Positions 1 through 10,610 of a stretch of DNA of 64,000 nucleotides are shown here, one piece after another; the stretch's first letter is position 1, and each line of letters opens with the position of its first letter. Where the stretch lies: NCBI GenBank assembly GCA_017311315.1, contig CM029654.1, positions 27,260,778 to 27,324,777 on the forward strand, in the 5' to 3' direction. The notes under the pieces were generated by a model. That model ran no database searches and was not told where the DNA came from. It worked only from the letters and a program-made list of their open reading frames with translations. Origin of the DNA: Dendrocalamus latiflorus (lineage: Eukaryota > Streptophyta > Magnoliopsida > Poales > Poaceae). Made by a program: the position numbers and the translations under genes.

Positions 1-1338
1 ACAGTACCCATGGTGCTATTCACATGCTTGCTACAGTGCCTCGCTGGGATCGTAGACCATAACAGAGGCAATCTTATTTCTCAAAAGAATAATCAGTCTG
101 ATCATAAGGGACTTCTCGAAAAGTAAAAGGAAAATTGTGGAACTCTAAGTGGCAATTTGCTTGTGCAATGCTACTGTATTTTCCTGCTTTGCAACCTGCC
201 ATGTAACCATTCTGGTAGCAAGTAAAATTACAAGGTATACATAGGCAAATTACCAAGGCAGGAATCGGTTGGAATCAGTCTTCTCCCATAGAAGTATGGG
301 TAACTTTCCAGGTATCAAGCCTCTTGCTCATCTTTCCAATTTACTCTCTTCAATTTATGTCATTGGCAGCATTCCAAATTTGCAGCCGCAACAAATTGGC
401 AACTATTTCCTGTTCTTCTGGATCAGGATTGCGTAGACATTACCATAGAATTCCAGTTGCTTTCTAAAATCATACCTACACTGGTCACCTGATAACAAGA
501 AATTGAAAAAATCTAAAAATGTAGAAACCCAATCTCAACTTGAATTGAGATGCTTAATTTGATGCAAGTTCATAAATGCACCTTAGCTTCTTCGATCCCC
601 ATATCTGGTGGTTCCATCACTGATTGCTGCAGTTCTTGTACAAGTAATTTCACAATTCGCTCGTGTTTCATTGCTGTAGCTGCGAGATTCCCCGCTCTGT
701 GCCAAAATTTTGTTCTGACATGGCAAATAGTGGGCGGGTTCTTTAAAGAAGCCATCTTTTTTGTCATTTGTGAAAACTGAAACCTCAATTTTCTCATTTA
801 TGAAAACTGAATCCTCATTGTTAACTTCGTCGTAGTACATGTGGAAAAACCAAAAAGAACTCATTTTTTGTGACTGCGTTTTTCTAGCAGAATTGGATTT
901 TCCAACACGAGAGACCTTATGGATTATGTCCTGTTTTGTTTTCTTCAGAGAGCTTGAGTTTGTGGATTATAGATTCAGTTCCAGTCTAGTAATGCTATCT
1001 TTCCTATATATCCTCAGTTTTTAGGTAGCATGGGCGATGTACATTCGCCAAAGTTCCAGGCCGTGGCTATGAGTTTCATTGGAGTACATGTGTGGCTGGC
1101 GCAAGTATCTAAAGGAGCAATAAATCACATGCTGATATCGCTTCGAACTTCAGTGAGATAATGTATCTTTCATTGTATTTATTAAGCATTTGTTCTCTAA
1201 TCCGGGGCTAATCCTATTTCCATTCAAACATAAACGGAAATAGAAGTGCCTTACAAAATTAGTTGACAAAGAATTGCTTTATTAAACGTTTGTTTATAAA
1301 ACAAGAACCACTTGTTGCATCTCATCCGTTGACGCTTG
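1..1338. other. Intergenic sequence with no supported gene
   Basis: No gene can be supported here. The minus strand has open stretches of 75-93 codons between 570 and 864, but they overlap in different frames, match no family I recognise and have no convincing exon borders. The stretch around 1020-1320 is AT-rich and featureless. Confidence 0.5.
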
Positions 1339-2207
1339 CAATCAAATGCGAGCTGAAGCATGGCTCGGGAGATAACTTGCAGTTTATAAATAGACAAATT
1401 GGTGGATAGTGCTCACCGCTGTTTCTACCCATGATCCGCCGTAGTTTCGAAATGCCTGCTTTTGATATCCTCATATATCCCGGTATTATTGTGAATTGAG
1501 AATGAATGCCATCCTCACACTGATAAAAAGAAGCTGTTCTCTTTTTGAAACAAGCGATTTGCGATATTTGGTTGCTATTTAATGGGCAGCTTATGTTTGG
1601 TCTCTCACACAGTAAGGACCACGCTGGCTCACACAAAATTTTTCCTTCAACTATGTCTGTGTGATAGTACTTGTGAAAAAACTGTTTTTGTATGATGTGC
1701 ACCTTGAGATAAGACTGGTGGCAACAAATCTAGGGCATAAGCAGATCTGAATATTTTCGTTTTTGTTTTCCTCATTTTAAAAATGGTTCATTTTCCTCCA
1801 TGCAATCGCAGGAATGGGCAGAAATATTTCCATTTGGTTGAAATAACGCCGGATATCTTTTTTTTGTTTCAACAAAGAAGTACTACGCTTCCCTTTTTGT
1901 GTGCTATAACTAGCGTCATTATATGAATTAACAAACAGTCATCTGATTAATTACTTGGAAATTCTCTTTTCACATTTTATTACATCAATAGCACTTGGGA
2001 GTTAATAAATCACAGATTTGTTGACAGCAAGCCTCTGCATGGCCTATTCTAACTTATAACACAACGAGCCTCGTCAGAGAGCTGTAGTCACATGTCCCAA
2101 GCACTAGCAATCTAATACAGTAGTAAGTAGTGAGTGTTACACAATCAACGCAGCAAAGTAAGAAATTTTTCAATCTAATTTTGTCAATTTAAGTCCAACA
2201 GTTCACA
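1339..2207. repeat. Diverged direct copy of the RPN12 3' flank
   Basis: This segment aligns, in the same orientation and with many small gaps, to 9531-10380. Shared landmarks in order are AGCATGGCTC, GTGTGATAGTACTT, AGCAGATCTGAATATTTTC, TATGAATTAACAAA, GCATGGCCTATTCT/GTATGGCCTATTCT and ACAATCAACG. The second copy runs into the 3' untranslated end of RPN12, so this looks like an old tandem duplication of the gene's downstream side without its coding exons. The left edge of homology lies close to 1339. The right edge is cut by a Mutator-like insertion at 2233. Confidence 0.75.
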
Positions 2208-2232
2208 GTAACACATCTATTTAATTTTCATA

Positions 2233-3747
2233 GGAATAAATCTACTTTACCCCTCTCAACTATTGTATTGGTCTAATATTTAACTCTCAACTACAAAACC
2301 GGGTAACCGACACACCTCATCTATTAATACCGGCCATTTACCCCCCTTAGACCAAAACCACCGTGGTTTCACTAACGTGACATCCACATAGACACGTTTA
2401 CTCATACCTAAGTGTTGAATCACATCTTAATCAGCAATACATCATCTTGTTGAATCAAAAAATAAAAATATAAGTTGTTGGGTCCACATGTCATCACCTC
2501 TTTCTCCTTCATCTTCTTCCTTCACTCCCTTCCTCATAACTCGCACCGGTTGTGGCTGTCTGTAGCCATGTCATCGCCAAAGCTATGTCACGCCATCCTC
2601 ACCGTGCCCTGCATTAGCCCAACATTGCTAGCCACAACTGCCACTCGTCTATCTCACACCACGACAGAGCCTCCTTCTCGTGATCCCTTTCCTCTACTTA
2701 AGCCACAACCAAGCATCCTGCTAGGTTCGCCTCCCCCTCCTGTCCATCTTCCCTACTTCCCCTCTACATTCCTTCCATCCCTAAGCTCAAATCGAGATCG
2801 AGAAACCACCTCTGTGCGCCAGCCGTGAACGTCGTCCGTGCACAACCCTCTCTCTGGTGAGCTTCTCTCACATTCTTTCACGTCAAAATGTGTTCTTAGA
2901 CCTCCTCTATATTTACCTAACCCAATTTGGAAATTAATCTACAGGATCTTGTCGATGCCATCATCTTCTTTAGATCTAGCCAAAACCGCCGCTACAGACA
3001 CATTTCCCTCTCCAGTGAGATTCATTCTAATTCCTCCCTACTGGAGCACCCTTAGACCTCCCTATTCCATCCCCAATTTTTTATTTGAGTTTCTCCTCAG
3101 CCCAAATCACTGCCACCAACAAGTCGTCCTCACGGCCTCGTGTCATCACCAACGCACCGCCTTAGTGCTTCGCCGTCCTCACCATGACACGTCTAATTTT
3201 TAGGAATTATCCATCATAGTGCCTTGTTGGGTAGCAATGCCACCGCTAACGCTGTACATAGCTATGTCACTATTGTATTCTGCCTCCTGTCATGTTGTCA
3301 CCACCCATGGGGTTGCCGAGATCATGGGGTTCCATTTTGCTTCGGGCCTGCCACCTCCGTGATCCCTCTCACCAGCACCAAGTTTAACCAGAGCTCTCAT
3401 GGCACCTCTGTATTTTCTTATGTCCTCTATTGACTGTTGGTAAAGAGAGGAGAGGAAAAAGAATAGGAGAATAAGAGGATAGGAGGCTGACCAGTGGATC
3501 CAGCTATATATATTTTTGTGTATTTGATGATTACACTGACTGGACTGCCACATCACCCTACAATAAGTTTACATGTCAAAACACCTGCTATGTTAGCGCC
3601 ACCTCAGAGCAAAACCACATTCAATCTTCCTTAGAGGGTAAAATAAACGGTATCAACACTTAAAGATTGTAAAACATCCGGTTTTGCATTTTAAGATTAA
3701 AAATTAGACCAACGCAATAGTGGAGAGGGGTAAAATAGGCTTATTTC
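2233..3747. mobile_element. Non-autonomous Mutator-like element (MULE), 1.5 kb
   Basis: The left end reads GGAATAAATCTACTTTACCC. The reverse complement of the right end reads GAAATAAGCCTATTTTACCC. The terminal inverted similarity continues inward for about 160 bp, including an ACAAAACCGG / GCAAAACCGG block. The flanks are ATTTTCATA (2224-2232) and ATCTTCATA (3748-3756), a 9-bp target duplication with one mismatch, which is the Mutator hallmark. The interior is C/T-rich with short open frames at 2475-2828 and 2838-3203 that match nothing I know; no transposase is visible. It could be a Pack-MULE with captured host sequence, but I cannot name a donor. Confidence 0.8.
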
Positions 3748-3756
3748 ATCTTCATA

Positions 3757-4065
3757 TGATTTTCCTTAACTATTCTGGTGTGGATGGCAACATGCCTATT
3801 TTGAACCGAACCAGCTCTTCTGAGCAAATAATGCTTCTGACAGTTCAAAGCTCAGATCAGGACATAGTTGAAGGGAACCTCGTGCAACAAGAAGAATTTA
3901 GAGAGTATCGTTGACTTTGATTATAGATATATAACAAACACCTGATGTAGTTCATGGTATCTTTTCTTTACTGCACTCGGCTGGTGCTATGCTACCTCTC
4001 ACCTCTGTATCGATTCTTCACTCTCTTTCCATTTCTGGTTGCCTTTGATCAATTACTATCAAAAT
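3757..4065. other. Short flank between MULE and Copia element
   Basis: Unannotated sequence between the two insertions. It ends in AAAAT (4061-4065), the left copy of the Copia target duplication. No gene is seen. Confidence 0.5.
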
Positions 4066-4264
4066 TGTTAGACAGGCTGTCAAGGCCCATGTGCCTTCAG
4101 TCTCTTTCTGTTAAGGGTTGTCAGGCCTTCTGTTAGGGTTTCCAGGGTGATCTTCTATTCTGTTAGACCTAACCCTAGATCCCTTGCCTATATACACCAG
4201 GTATTGCTGCCTCTGTTATGAGATAATATGAATTACTCCACAGAATACTCTGCTCTGTCTCACA
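4066..4264 (+). repeat. 5' LTR of the Copia element
   Basis: The 199-bp LTR runs from TGTTAGACAGG to CTGTCTCACA. A TATA-like CTATATA lies at 4188-4194, so transcription probably starts shortly after it. It lacks the 11-bp duplication (GCCTTCAGTCT) present in the 3' LTR. Confidence 0.95.
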
Positions 4265-4275
4265 TGGTATCAGAG
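4265..4275 (+). other. Primer binding site (initiator tRNA-Met type)
   Basis: TGGTATCAGAG begins at the first base after the 5' LTR. It is the standard plant Copia primer site, complementary to the 3' end of initiator methionine tRNA, where reverse transcription starts. Confidence 0.93.
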
Positions 4276-4366
4276 GGTTCACATCCTGCGACCCTTGCTT
4301 CCGCTTCTTAGCCGCTGGCGTCTCATCGCCCGCCGCTAACCCTATCTCCCCTGCTTTTCGGCTGCC

Positions 4367-5734
4367 ATGTCGGGGGATCTTCCGCCGCCAGCCCCTCCCT
4401 TCCCTGCTGCCAATCTCCTCACCGCAGAGGCCGCCGCCAGGGCTGAGGAGACCGCCGCCAGGGCTGCGGAGGCCGTACGCGTCACCTCGGTCCACCCCGA
4501 CGCGCGCCTCGCTGCCACCGCCAAAACCCGCGCCGCTGCTCTTGCGCGGGCCGAGGCTGCTGAGCGCGAGGCCGCCACCGCCGCTCACGCCAGCGCTGCT
4601 GCTGCCGAACGCGAGCGCGCTGCCCTTGCGCGCGCCGCTCGCGAGCGCGCCGCCGCTGCTGGAGACGTTGACGTCGACGAATCCGTGGACGAGGCCCCCC
4701 TTCCTCTCCACAACGCCCTCCTCCTTCATGAAGCCGCCGCCGTCGCCAACATCCACGCCCAAGCGGTCGGCGTCCAGAACATCCACTCTCTAGTTCTGCT
4801 CGTCCTCGACCTCAACTCCGGCCACTACACCCGCTGGCGTGAACTCTTTCTTCTCGCGCTCGGGAAGTACTCACTCGAGGATCACGTCCTTGCCGACGAC
4901 CACCATCCGGACCTCCCCGACTGGGTTCGCATGAACTGCGTCGTCAAATCCTGGCTTCTCGGCACCCTCTCCCATGACCTCGTCGAGATCGTTCTGGAGC
5001 GCCGGGCCACCGCGCGTGTCACTTGGCTCGCCGTCGAAACCCAGTTTCTCGGCAATCGAGAGTCGCGCGCACTCTACCTCGATGCCGAGTTCCGGAACTT
5101 CACTCAAGGCAACCTTTCCATTGCTGACTACTGCCGTCGCTTCAAGACTATGGCCGATGCACTTGCGGATCTCGGAGAGGCCGTCGCCGACCGGACTCTG
5201 GTCCTCAACATCATCCGCGGCCTCAATGAGAACTTCACCGCCATCGGTCTTCACCTCCAGCGCAGCCGGCCATTTCCCTCCTTCCTTGAGGCGCGCGCCG
5301 ACCTGCTCCTGGAAGAACTTCACATGGCGAATCGTAAGTCCTCACCCGCCACCGTGCTTCTCACTTCCGGCGGCCACCCTACTGCTCCGCCCGCCAGCCG
5401 CGCCCCTTCTTCTTCGACCCCCAGCGGCTTCAGCGGTGGCACCGGAGGCGGGGGCGGGGGCGGTGGCTCCTCCCACTCCCGTGGACGGCGCGGCAAGCGC
5501 TCCGGCCGAGCTGGCCAGGGCACCGCGTCCTCCCAGGGCTCTGGCGCAGGCGGCGCGAACGGCGCTCCTCCACCCGGCGGCTCGCCCAGCTTCTACAACC
5601 CGTGGACCGGCACCATCCAAATGTGGCCCGGTCCCCGGCCTCCTCTTGCTCCACTTCCGCCGAGACGCTTCTCCGGACCAGCACCGCCTCCTCAGACGCC
5701 GTCTCACCCTCAAGCTCTGCTGGCTGCCTCCTAG
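4367..5734 (+). CDS. Copia gag (nucleocapsid) region
   Basis: This 455-codon open frame forms the coat of the retrotransposon particle. The first ~130 residues are unusually Ala/Arg/Glu-rich and probably helical. A UBN2/Retrotran_gag_2-like core follows at about residues 145-325, with DLNSGHYTRWRELF and IIRGLNENF as landmarks. The C-terminal ~130 residues are Gly/Arg/Ser/Pro-rich with a run of eight glycines and lack the usual CX2CX4HX4C knuckle; basic Gly-Arg sequence may replace it in RNA binding. The ATG lies about 100 bp after the primer site. The stop at 5732 is in frame with the protease region and probably truncates an originally continuous gag-pol frame. Confidence 0.88.
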   Translation: MSGDLPPPAPPFPAANLLTAEAAARAEETAARAAEAVRVTSVHPDARLAATAKTRAAALARAEAAEREAATAAHASAAAAERERAALARAARERAAAAGDVDVDESVDEAPLPLHNALLLHEAAAVANIHAQAVGVQNIHSLVLLVLDLNSGHYTRWRELFLLALGKYSLEDHVLADDHHPDLPDWVRMNCVVKSWLLGTLSHDLVEIVLERRATARVTWLAVETQFLGNRESRALYLDAEFRNFTQGNLSIADYCRRFKTMADALADLGEAVADRTLVLNIIRGLNENFTAIGLHLQRSRPFPSFLEARADLLLEELHMANRKSSPATVLLTSGGHPTAPPASRAPSSSTPSGFSGGTGGGGGGGGSSHSRGRRGKRSGRAGQGTASSQGSGAGGANGAPPPGGSPSFYNPWTGTIQMWPGPRPPLAPLPPRRFSGPAPPPQTPSHPQALLAAS

Positions 5735-8083
5735 CACCCGTGGACTCTCCCTGCTCTCCATGGTCCACCTGCGGGATTCCCTGTCGGCCAGGTCCCTGGT
5801 CACTCCGTTGCTCATGCCGGCCTGTCTCCATGGGACCAGGGCGGAACTGCTGGACGCCCCGTCGCTCCCGCTGGCCTGCCCTCATGGGACCAGGGGAGCC
5901 TCCCCGTCGCCCCTGCTGGCCTGCACTCATGGGACCAGGGGAGTCTCGCTAGTGCATTCTCTACCATGGCGCTGACTCCTCCACCACAGCCAGAGTGGTA
6001 CTTCGACTCGGGGGCTACCTCTCACATGGCTTCCGATCCTGGTATTCTCTCCAGCTCCTCCACCTCTCGGTATCCCGTTCCTTCTTCCATTGTTGTCGGT
6101 AATGACTCCCTTCTTCCTGCCACTTCCACCGGCGCTGCTGACCTTCATGGCTCTCTCCGTCTTAACAATGTCCTGGTTTCCCCCTCTCTCATTAATAACC
6201 TTATTTCTGTCCGTCAATTTACTTCTGACAATAACTGTTCTGTTGAATTTGACCCCACTGGCTGTTCTGTGAAGGATCTTCGGTCTCGGAACGTGATCAT
6301 CAGGTGCAATAGCTCCGGGCCGCTCTACCCTCTGCACCTTCCTGTCGCCGAGTCCTCCACCTCGCTTTGGCACCGCCGGCTTGGTCATCCCGGGCATGAA
6401 GTTTTGTCTAAGTTAGCGAGTTCTGCAGCTATCTCTTCCTGTAATAAACTCATAGGTCATTCTATTTGTCATGCTTGCCAACTGGGTCGACACGTTCGTC
6501 TTCCTTTCCCCATGTCGGCATCTTGTGCTTCACACAATTTTGATCTAATACATTGTGACCTCTGGACATCACCTGTTGAAAGTGTTTCTGGTTTCAAGTA
6601 CTATTTGCTCATTCTCGATGATTGTTCACATCATCTATGGACATTTCCTCTTCGGCTCAAACCTGACACTTTCCAGACACTCACCAACTTCTTCTCCTTT
6701 GTCTTCACTCAGTTCGGTGCCCGTATTAAGGCAGTTCAGTGCGACAACGGCCGCGAGTTTGACAACTCTAGCGCCCGCACGTTCTTCCTCACTCATGGCG
6801 TCCACCTCCGCATGTCCTGCCCCTACACATCCCAGCAGAATGGTAAAGCTGAGCGTATCATTCGTTCTATCAACAATGTCATTCGCTCACTTTTGTTTCA
6901 GGCGTCTATGCCACCATCCTATTGGGTTGAGGCTCTGACCACCGCCACTTATCTCCTCAACATCCTACCTACCAAGACGCTGCACTTCTCCACACCGCAC
7001 CATGCCCTTTTTGGGTCCTCACCTTCATATGAGCATCTTCGCGTCTTTGGGTGCAAATGCTACCCAAATTTTACTGCCACAGCGTCCCACAAACTTGCTC
7101 CTCGTTCCGCCCTGTGTACCTTCCTCGGCTACTCCAACCATCATAAGGGATATCGATGCCTTGACATGACCTCCAATCGAGTCTACCTCTCCCGCCATGT
7201 CATCTTTGATGAAACGTCGTTTCCCTTTGCTGATCTTCCTTCCACCCCCTCCACGGCGGATTTTGAATTTCTCGATGATTACACTAACCCAGTGCCGACG
7301 CCTATAGGCTCGTCGCACACCCTTTTGCCTGCAGGTCTCCCCACGCGCCTGGGTCTCGCGCGCGCTGATGTCCCCGCGCCCTTGCCACGCGCGGCCCTGG
7401 ATCACGCCGCGCCTGCCACCGTCGCGGCTACCGCACCACCTACCCTGCCACGAACGCCACTGGAGGGCCATGCGTCGCACAGGGTGTCTCCATCTCCAGC
7501 GCCTGCACAGCCACGTGCGGCCACCACCTCACCGGCATCGCCTAGTATGGCCCCTACTGCCAGGCGTTTTCACCACGTCTACACTAGGCGTGTGCCGATG
7601 GTGTCCACCCCAACCACGACAGCGCCCTCCCCGGCGCATCCTCCACCTGGAGCGGCGCACCTCCCTCCGGGCGTCGTGCCAGTGTCTCCCGTGCGTAATC
7701 AGCACCAGATGACAACGCGCGCCAAGTCCGGTTTTCGGCTGCCTGCTCTTTACCACGCCACGCCGCTGTCGCCTGTGCCTCGGACGTACCGCACCGCCCT
7801 CGCCGACCCAAATTGGCGGTCAGCTATGGAAGCCGAGCATGCTGCTCTCTTGCAGAACCACACCTGGGACTTGGTTCCCCGACCGGACAAGGCGAATGTC
7901 GTTTCTGGTAAATGGATTTTCAAGCACAAACTCAAGGCTGATGGTTCTCTCGAGCGGTACAAAGCTCGTTGGGTGCTCCGTGGTTTTACGCAGCGTCCGG
8001 GAGTGGATTATGCTGAGACTTTCAGTCCAATTGTGAAGCCAGCAACAGTGTGGACAGTGCTGGCTCTTGCTCTTTCCAGATAG
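5735..8083 (+). pseudogene. Copia protease, integrase and N-terminal reverse transcriptase
   Basis: The frame is the same as gag, open from just after the gag TAG to a second TAG at 8081. Domains in order: aspartic protease with WYFDSGATSHM near 5996; a GAG-pre-integrase zinc motif (HRRLGHPGH, then CHACQLG); the integrase core with catalytic Asp in HCDLW, Asp in CDNGREF and Glu in QQNGKAERI; a divergent Pro/Ala-rich linker; then the reverse transcriptase start (WDLVPRP, KWIFKHKLKADG, RYKARWVLRGF, ETFSPIVKP). The TAG sits immediately before the WPIHQLDVKNAF block, where related elements normally have a glutamine codon, so it looks like a CAG-to-TAG change. Confidence 0.9.
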
Positions 8084-9325
8084 TGGCCGATTCATCAGCT
8101 TGATGTGAAGAACGCATTTCTTCATGGGGTCCTGTCGGAGACAGTTTATTGCTCACAGCCATCAGGATTCGAGGATCCTACTCATCCGGAGTTTGTCTGC
8201 CGTCTGAACAAATCTCTTTATGGTCTCAAGCAGGCTCCCCGTGCATGGTATAGTCGGTTTGCGTCATACCTGCTCTCCCTTGGGTTTGTTGAGGCCAAGT
8301 CTGACACATCACTGTTTGTGTACCACCGTGGCACTGAGGTTGTCTACTTGCTCCTTTATGTTGATGACATCGTCCTCATTGCTTCATCTGACGGGCTTCT
8401 CCGCCGCATCATCAATGCCTTACAGCAGGAGTTCTCTATGAAGGATCTCGGTGAGCTTCATCACTTTTTGGGGATGCATGTGCAGATGTGTCATGGCGGT
8501 CATCTGCTCTCACAGCGTCAGTATATGATGGACATTCTGGAGCGCGCGGGCATGTCTGCTTGCAAACCATGCCTCACTCCTGTCGACACCAATCCAAAGG
8601 TGTCAGCCTCAGACGGTCCTCCTGTCAGTGATCCTAGCGACTTTCGCAGTCTCGCCGGGGCCCTACAGTATCTCACCTTCACCAGACCAGACATCGCTTA
8701 TGCAGTTCAGCAGGTGTGCCTTCATATGCACGATCCTCGCGAGCCCCACCTTGCTGCCCTCAAGAGGATCCTTCGCTATATTCGTGGTACTCTCCATTTG
8801 GGCCTTTTTCTTCGGCCGTCCTCACAGTCCGATCTAGTGGTTTATTCTGATGCTGACTGGGCTGGTTGCCCGGACACACGCAAGTCCACTTCGGGCTATG
8901 CCGTGTTCCTTGGCGATAACCTGGTCTCCTGGTCCTCCAAGCGTCAGAACACGGTGTCTCGTTCCAGCGCAGAAGCTGAGTACCGCGGTGTGGCCAATGC
9001 TGTGGCCGAGGCTTCCTGGCTACGACATCTTCTGTTGGAACTGCATACTCCTCTCCGACAGACTACCTTGGTGTATTGCGACAACATCAGCTCAGTCTAT
9101 ATGTCCTCCAACCCAGTTCAACATCAGCGCACCAAACACATTGAGATTGATCTTCACTTCGTCCGCGAGAAAGTAGCTCTTGGTGATATTCGCGTACTAC
9201 ATGTCCCCACTACATCACAGTATGCCGACATCTTCACCAAGGGTCTTCCTTCATCGGTCTTCAGTGAGTTTCGGTCCAGTCTAAACGTCCGAGATGCGGA
9301 CGCTTCGACTGCGGGGGGGTGTTAG
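8084..9325 (+). pseudogene. Copia reverse transcriptase C-terminal part and RNase H
   Basis: This continues the same frame beyond the 8081 TAG, with no further stop until the end of pol. LDVKNAFLHG carries the first catalytic Asp and LLLYVDDIVL the YVDD active site. NKSLYGLKQAPRAWY and MKDLGELHHFLGM are typical connecting motifs. RNase H begins at about VVYSDADWAGCPDTRKST, with SSAEAEYRG and a YCDN motif, and ends near HVPTTSQYADIFTKGLP. All catalytic residues I can check are present. A first ATG is available at 8105, but independent translation from it is not expected. Confidence 0.9.
9311..9319 (+). other. Polypurine tract of the Copia element
   Basis: GCGGGGGGG directly abuts the 3' LTR start at 9320. 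This is the expected place and composition for the plus-strand primer of reverse transcription. Confidence 0.85.
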
Positions 9326-9530
9326 ACAGGCTGTCAAGGCCCCATGTGCCTTCAGTCTGCCTTCAGTCTCTTTCTGTTAAGGGTTGTCAGGCCTTCTGTT
9401 AGGGTTTCCAGGGTGGTCTTCTATTCTGTTAGACCTAACCCTAGATCCCTTGCCTATATACACCATGTATTGCTGCCTCTGTTATGAGATAATATGAATT
9501 ACTCCACAGAATACTCTGCTCTGTCTCACA
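9320..9530 (+). repeat. 3' LTR of the Copia element
   Basis: The 211-bp LTR is identical to the 5' LTR apart from two substitutions, one extra C, and a tandem duplication of GCCTTCAGTCT that adds 11 bp. AAAAT follows directly as the right target duplication. Confidence 0.95.
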
Positions 9531-10380
9531 AAAATGTGAGTTGAAGCATGGCTCCGGAGAAATCTCACTGCTCATGGACAAATCCAACCTGAGATGTTCC
9601 CTAGTAATTCTGTCTGTGTTTGGAAAATCATGGCCTTGGTCTCCTCCCATATCTCAGATGTTTGTAAATTCAGAAGAAATGCATCCTGACGAGTTTTTCG
9701 TTTTGTAATAAGAAGCGATTTGTATCTGATTGCTATTTAACGGGCAGCTATGTTTGTTATCTCACACACTCCATAAAGAACCGATGGATGGTTCACACCA
9801 CATTCTCGCGTCAACTCTTTCTGTGTGATAGTACTTCTAACAGTACTGATTTGTGTGATGGGTACCATGAGACGGCTGCTGCCAAACCCAGGTTTATTTA
9901 CTTAAAAATTGGTAAGACATGAGCAGATCTGAATATTTTCATTTTGGTTTCCCTCATTTTTGAGAAACGAACCAAGCGTAAGTATTTTTGTTTTGGTTGA
10001 AATAACGCTGGGTAAGTTGTCGATCAAAATTAAGTAGTAGTATAAATTTTTCTGGACACGATTTTTTTAATAAAAAGCCTACGTTTTCCACTATATTTTT
10101 TTTTCTGATATTTACGACTATTAATATGAATTAACAAATAACCATCAGATCAACAAGCAGCCCTGTCACAGTTTGCTATATCAATGGCACTTGGAAAACT
10201 CTCATCGCATTATTTTTCAGTCACTGCATTTTGCTCTGTAATCTGTATGGCCTATTCTGACTGGTAACAAAACAAGCCTCGTCAAAGAGAAGTTCTCCAG
10301 TATTACCAAACTGATACACTGACAACACAATCAACGTGATTTCGATCTTATTCTATCATCTTAAGCCCAACAGCTTGCGG
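9531..10380. repeat. Second copy of the duplicated RPN12 downstream segment
   Basis: This is homologous to 1339-2207, in the same orientation. It runs into the 3' untranslated part of RPN12: on the minus strand AGAATAAGATCG near 10345 could be its polyadenylation signal. The Copia element interrupts the left end of this copy. Confidence 0.75.
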
Positions 10381-10610
10381 TTGTGACAAATGCTGAGCAT
10401 TTTGAAAACAGCAAAGGAACTGATCAAGGAAATGATTTAACAAAATACCACTAGTGTTACAGGATAATCCCATATCCAGCTCATCACAGAAATTCACAGA
10501 ATTTTTTTGGCAGTTCAAAGGCTGCGATCTGGGCATCTCACACGTAATGATAGTACAGGGCATCCCAATCGATCGCACAAAAAGATAAATTCAAAGATAA
10601 TGAAAATAAA

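Larger units (their letters stand above)
4066..9530 (+). mobile_element. Nearly complete Ty1/Copia LTR retrotransposon
   Basis: The element is 5,465 bp and has LTRs beginning TGTTAG and ending TCACA, a tRNA-Met type primer site, gag-protease-integrase-RT-RNase H in Copia order, a G-rich polypurine tract, and a perfect 5-bp target duplication AAAAT (4061-4065 and 9531-9535). Over the aligned LTR bases I count two substitutions, one 11-bp duplication and one extra C. Roughly 1% divergence implies insertion within the last several hundred thousand years at the commonly used grass LTR rate. The whole polyprotein is in one frame and is broken only by TAG codons at 5732 and 8081, so it is probably non-autonomous now. 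It is inserted in the second copy of the duplicated RPN12 flank. Confidence 0.96.

Noticed and set aside
4367..9325. Many long open frames on other strands and frames across the Copia element.
   Set aside because: They are shadows of the high-GC gag-pol frame, which alone carries all domain motifs in order.
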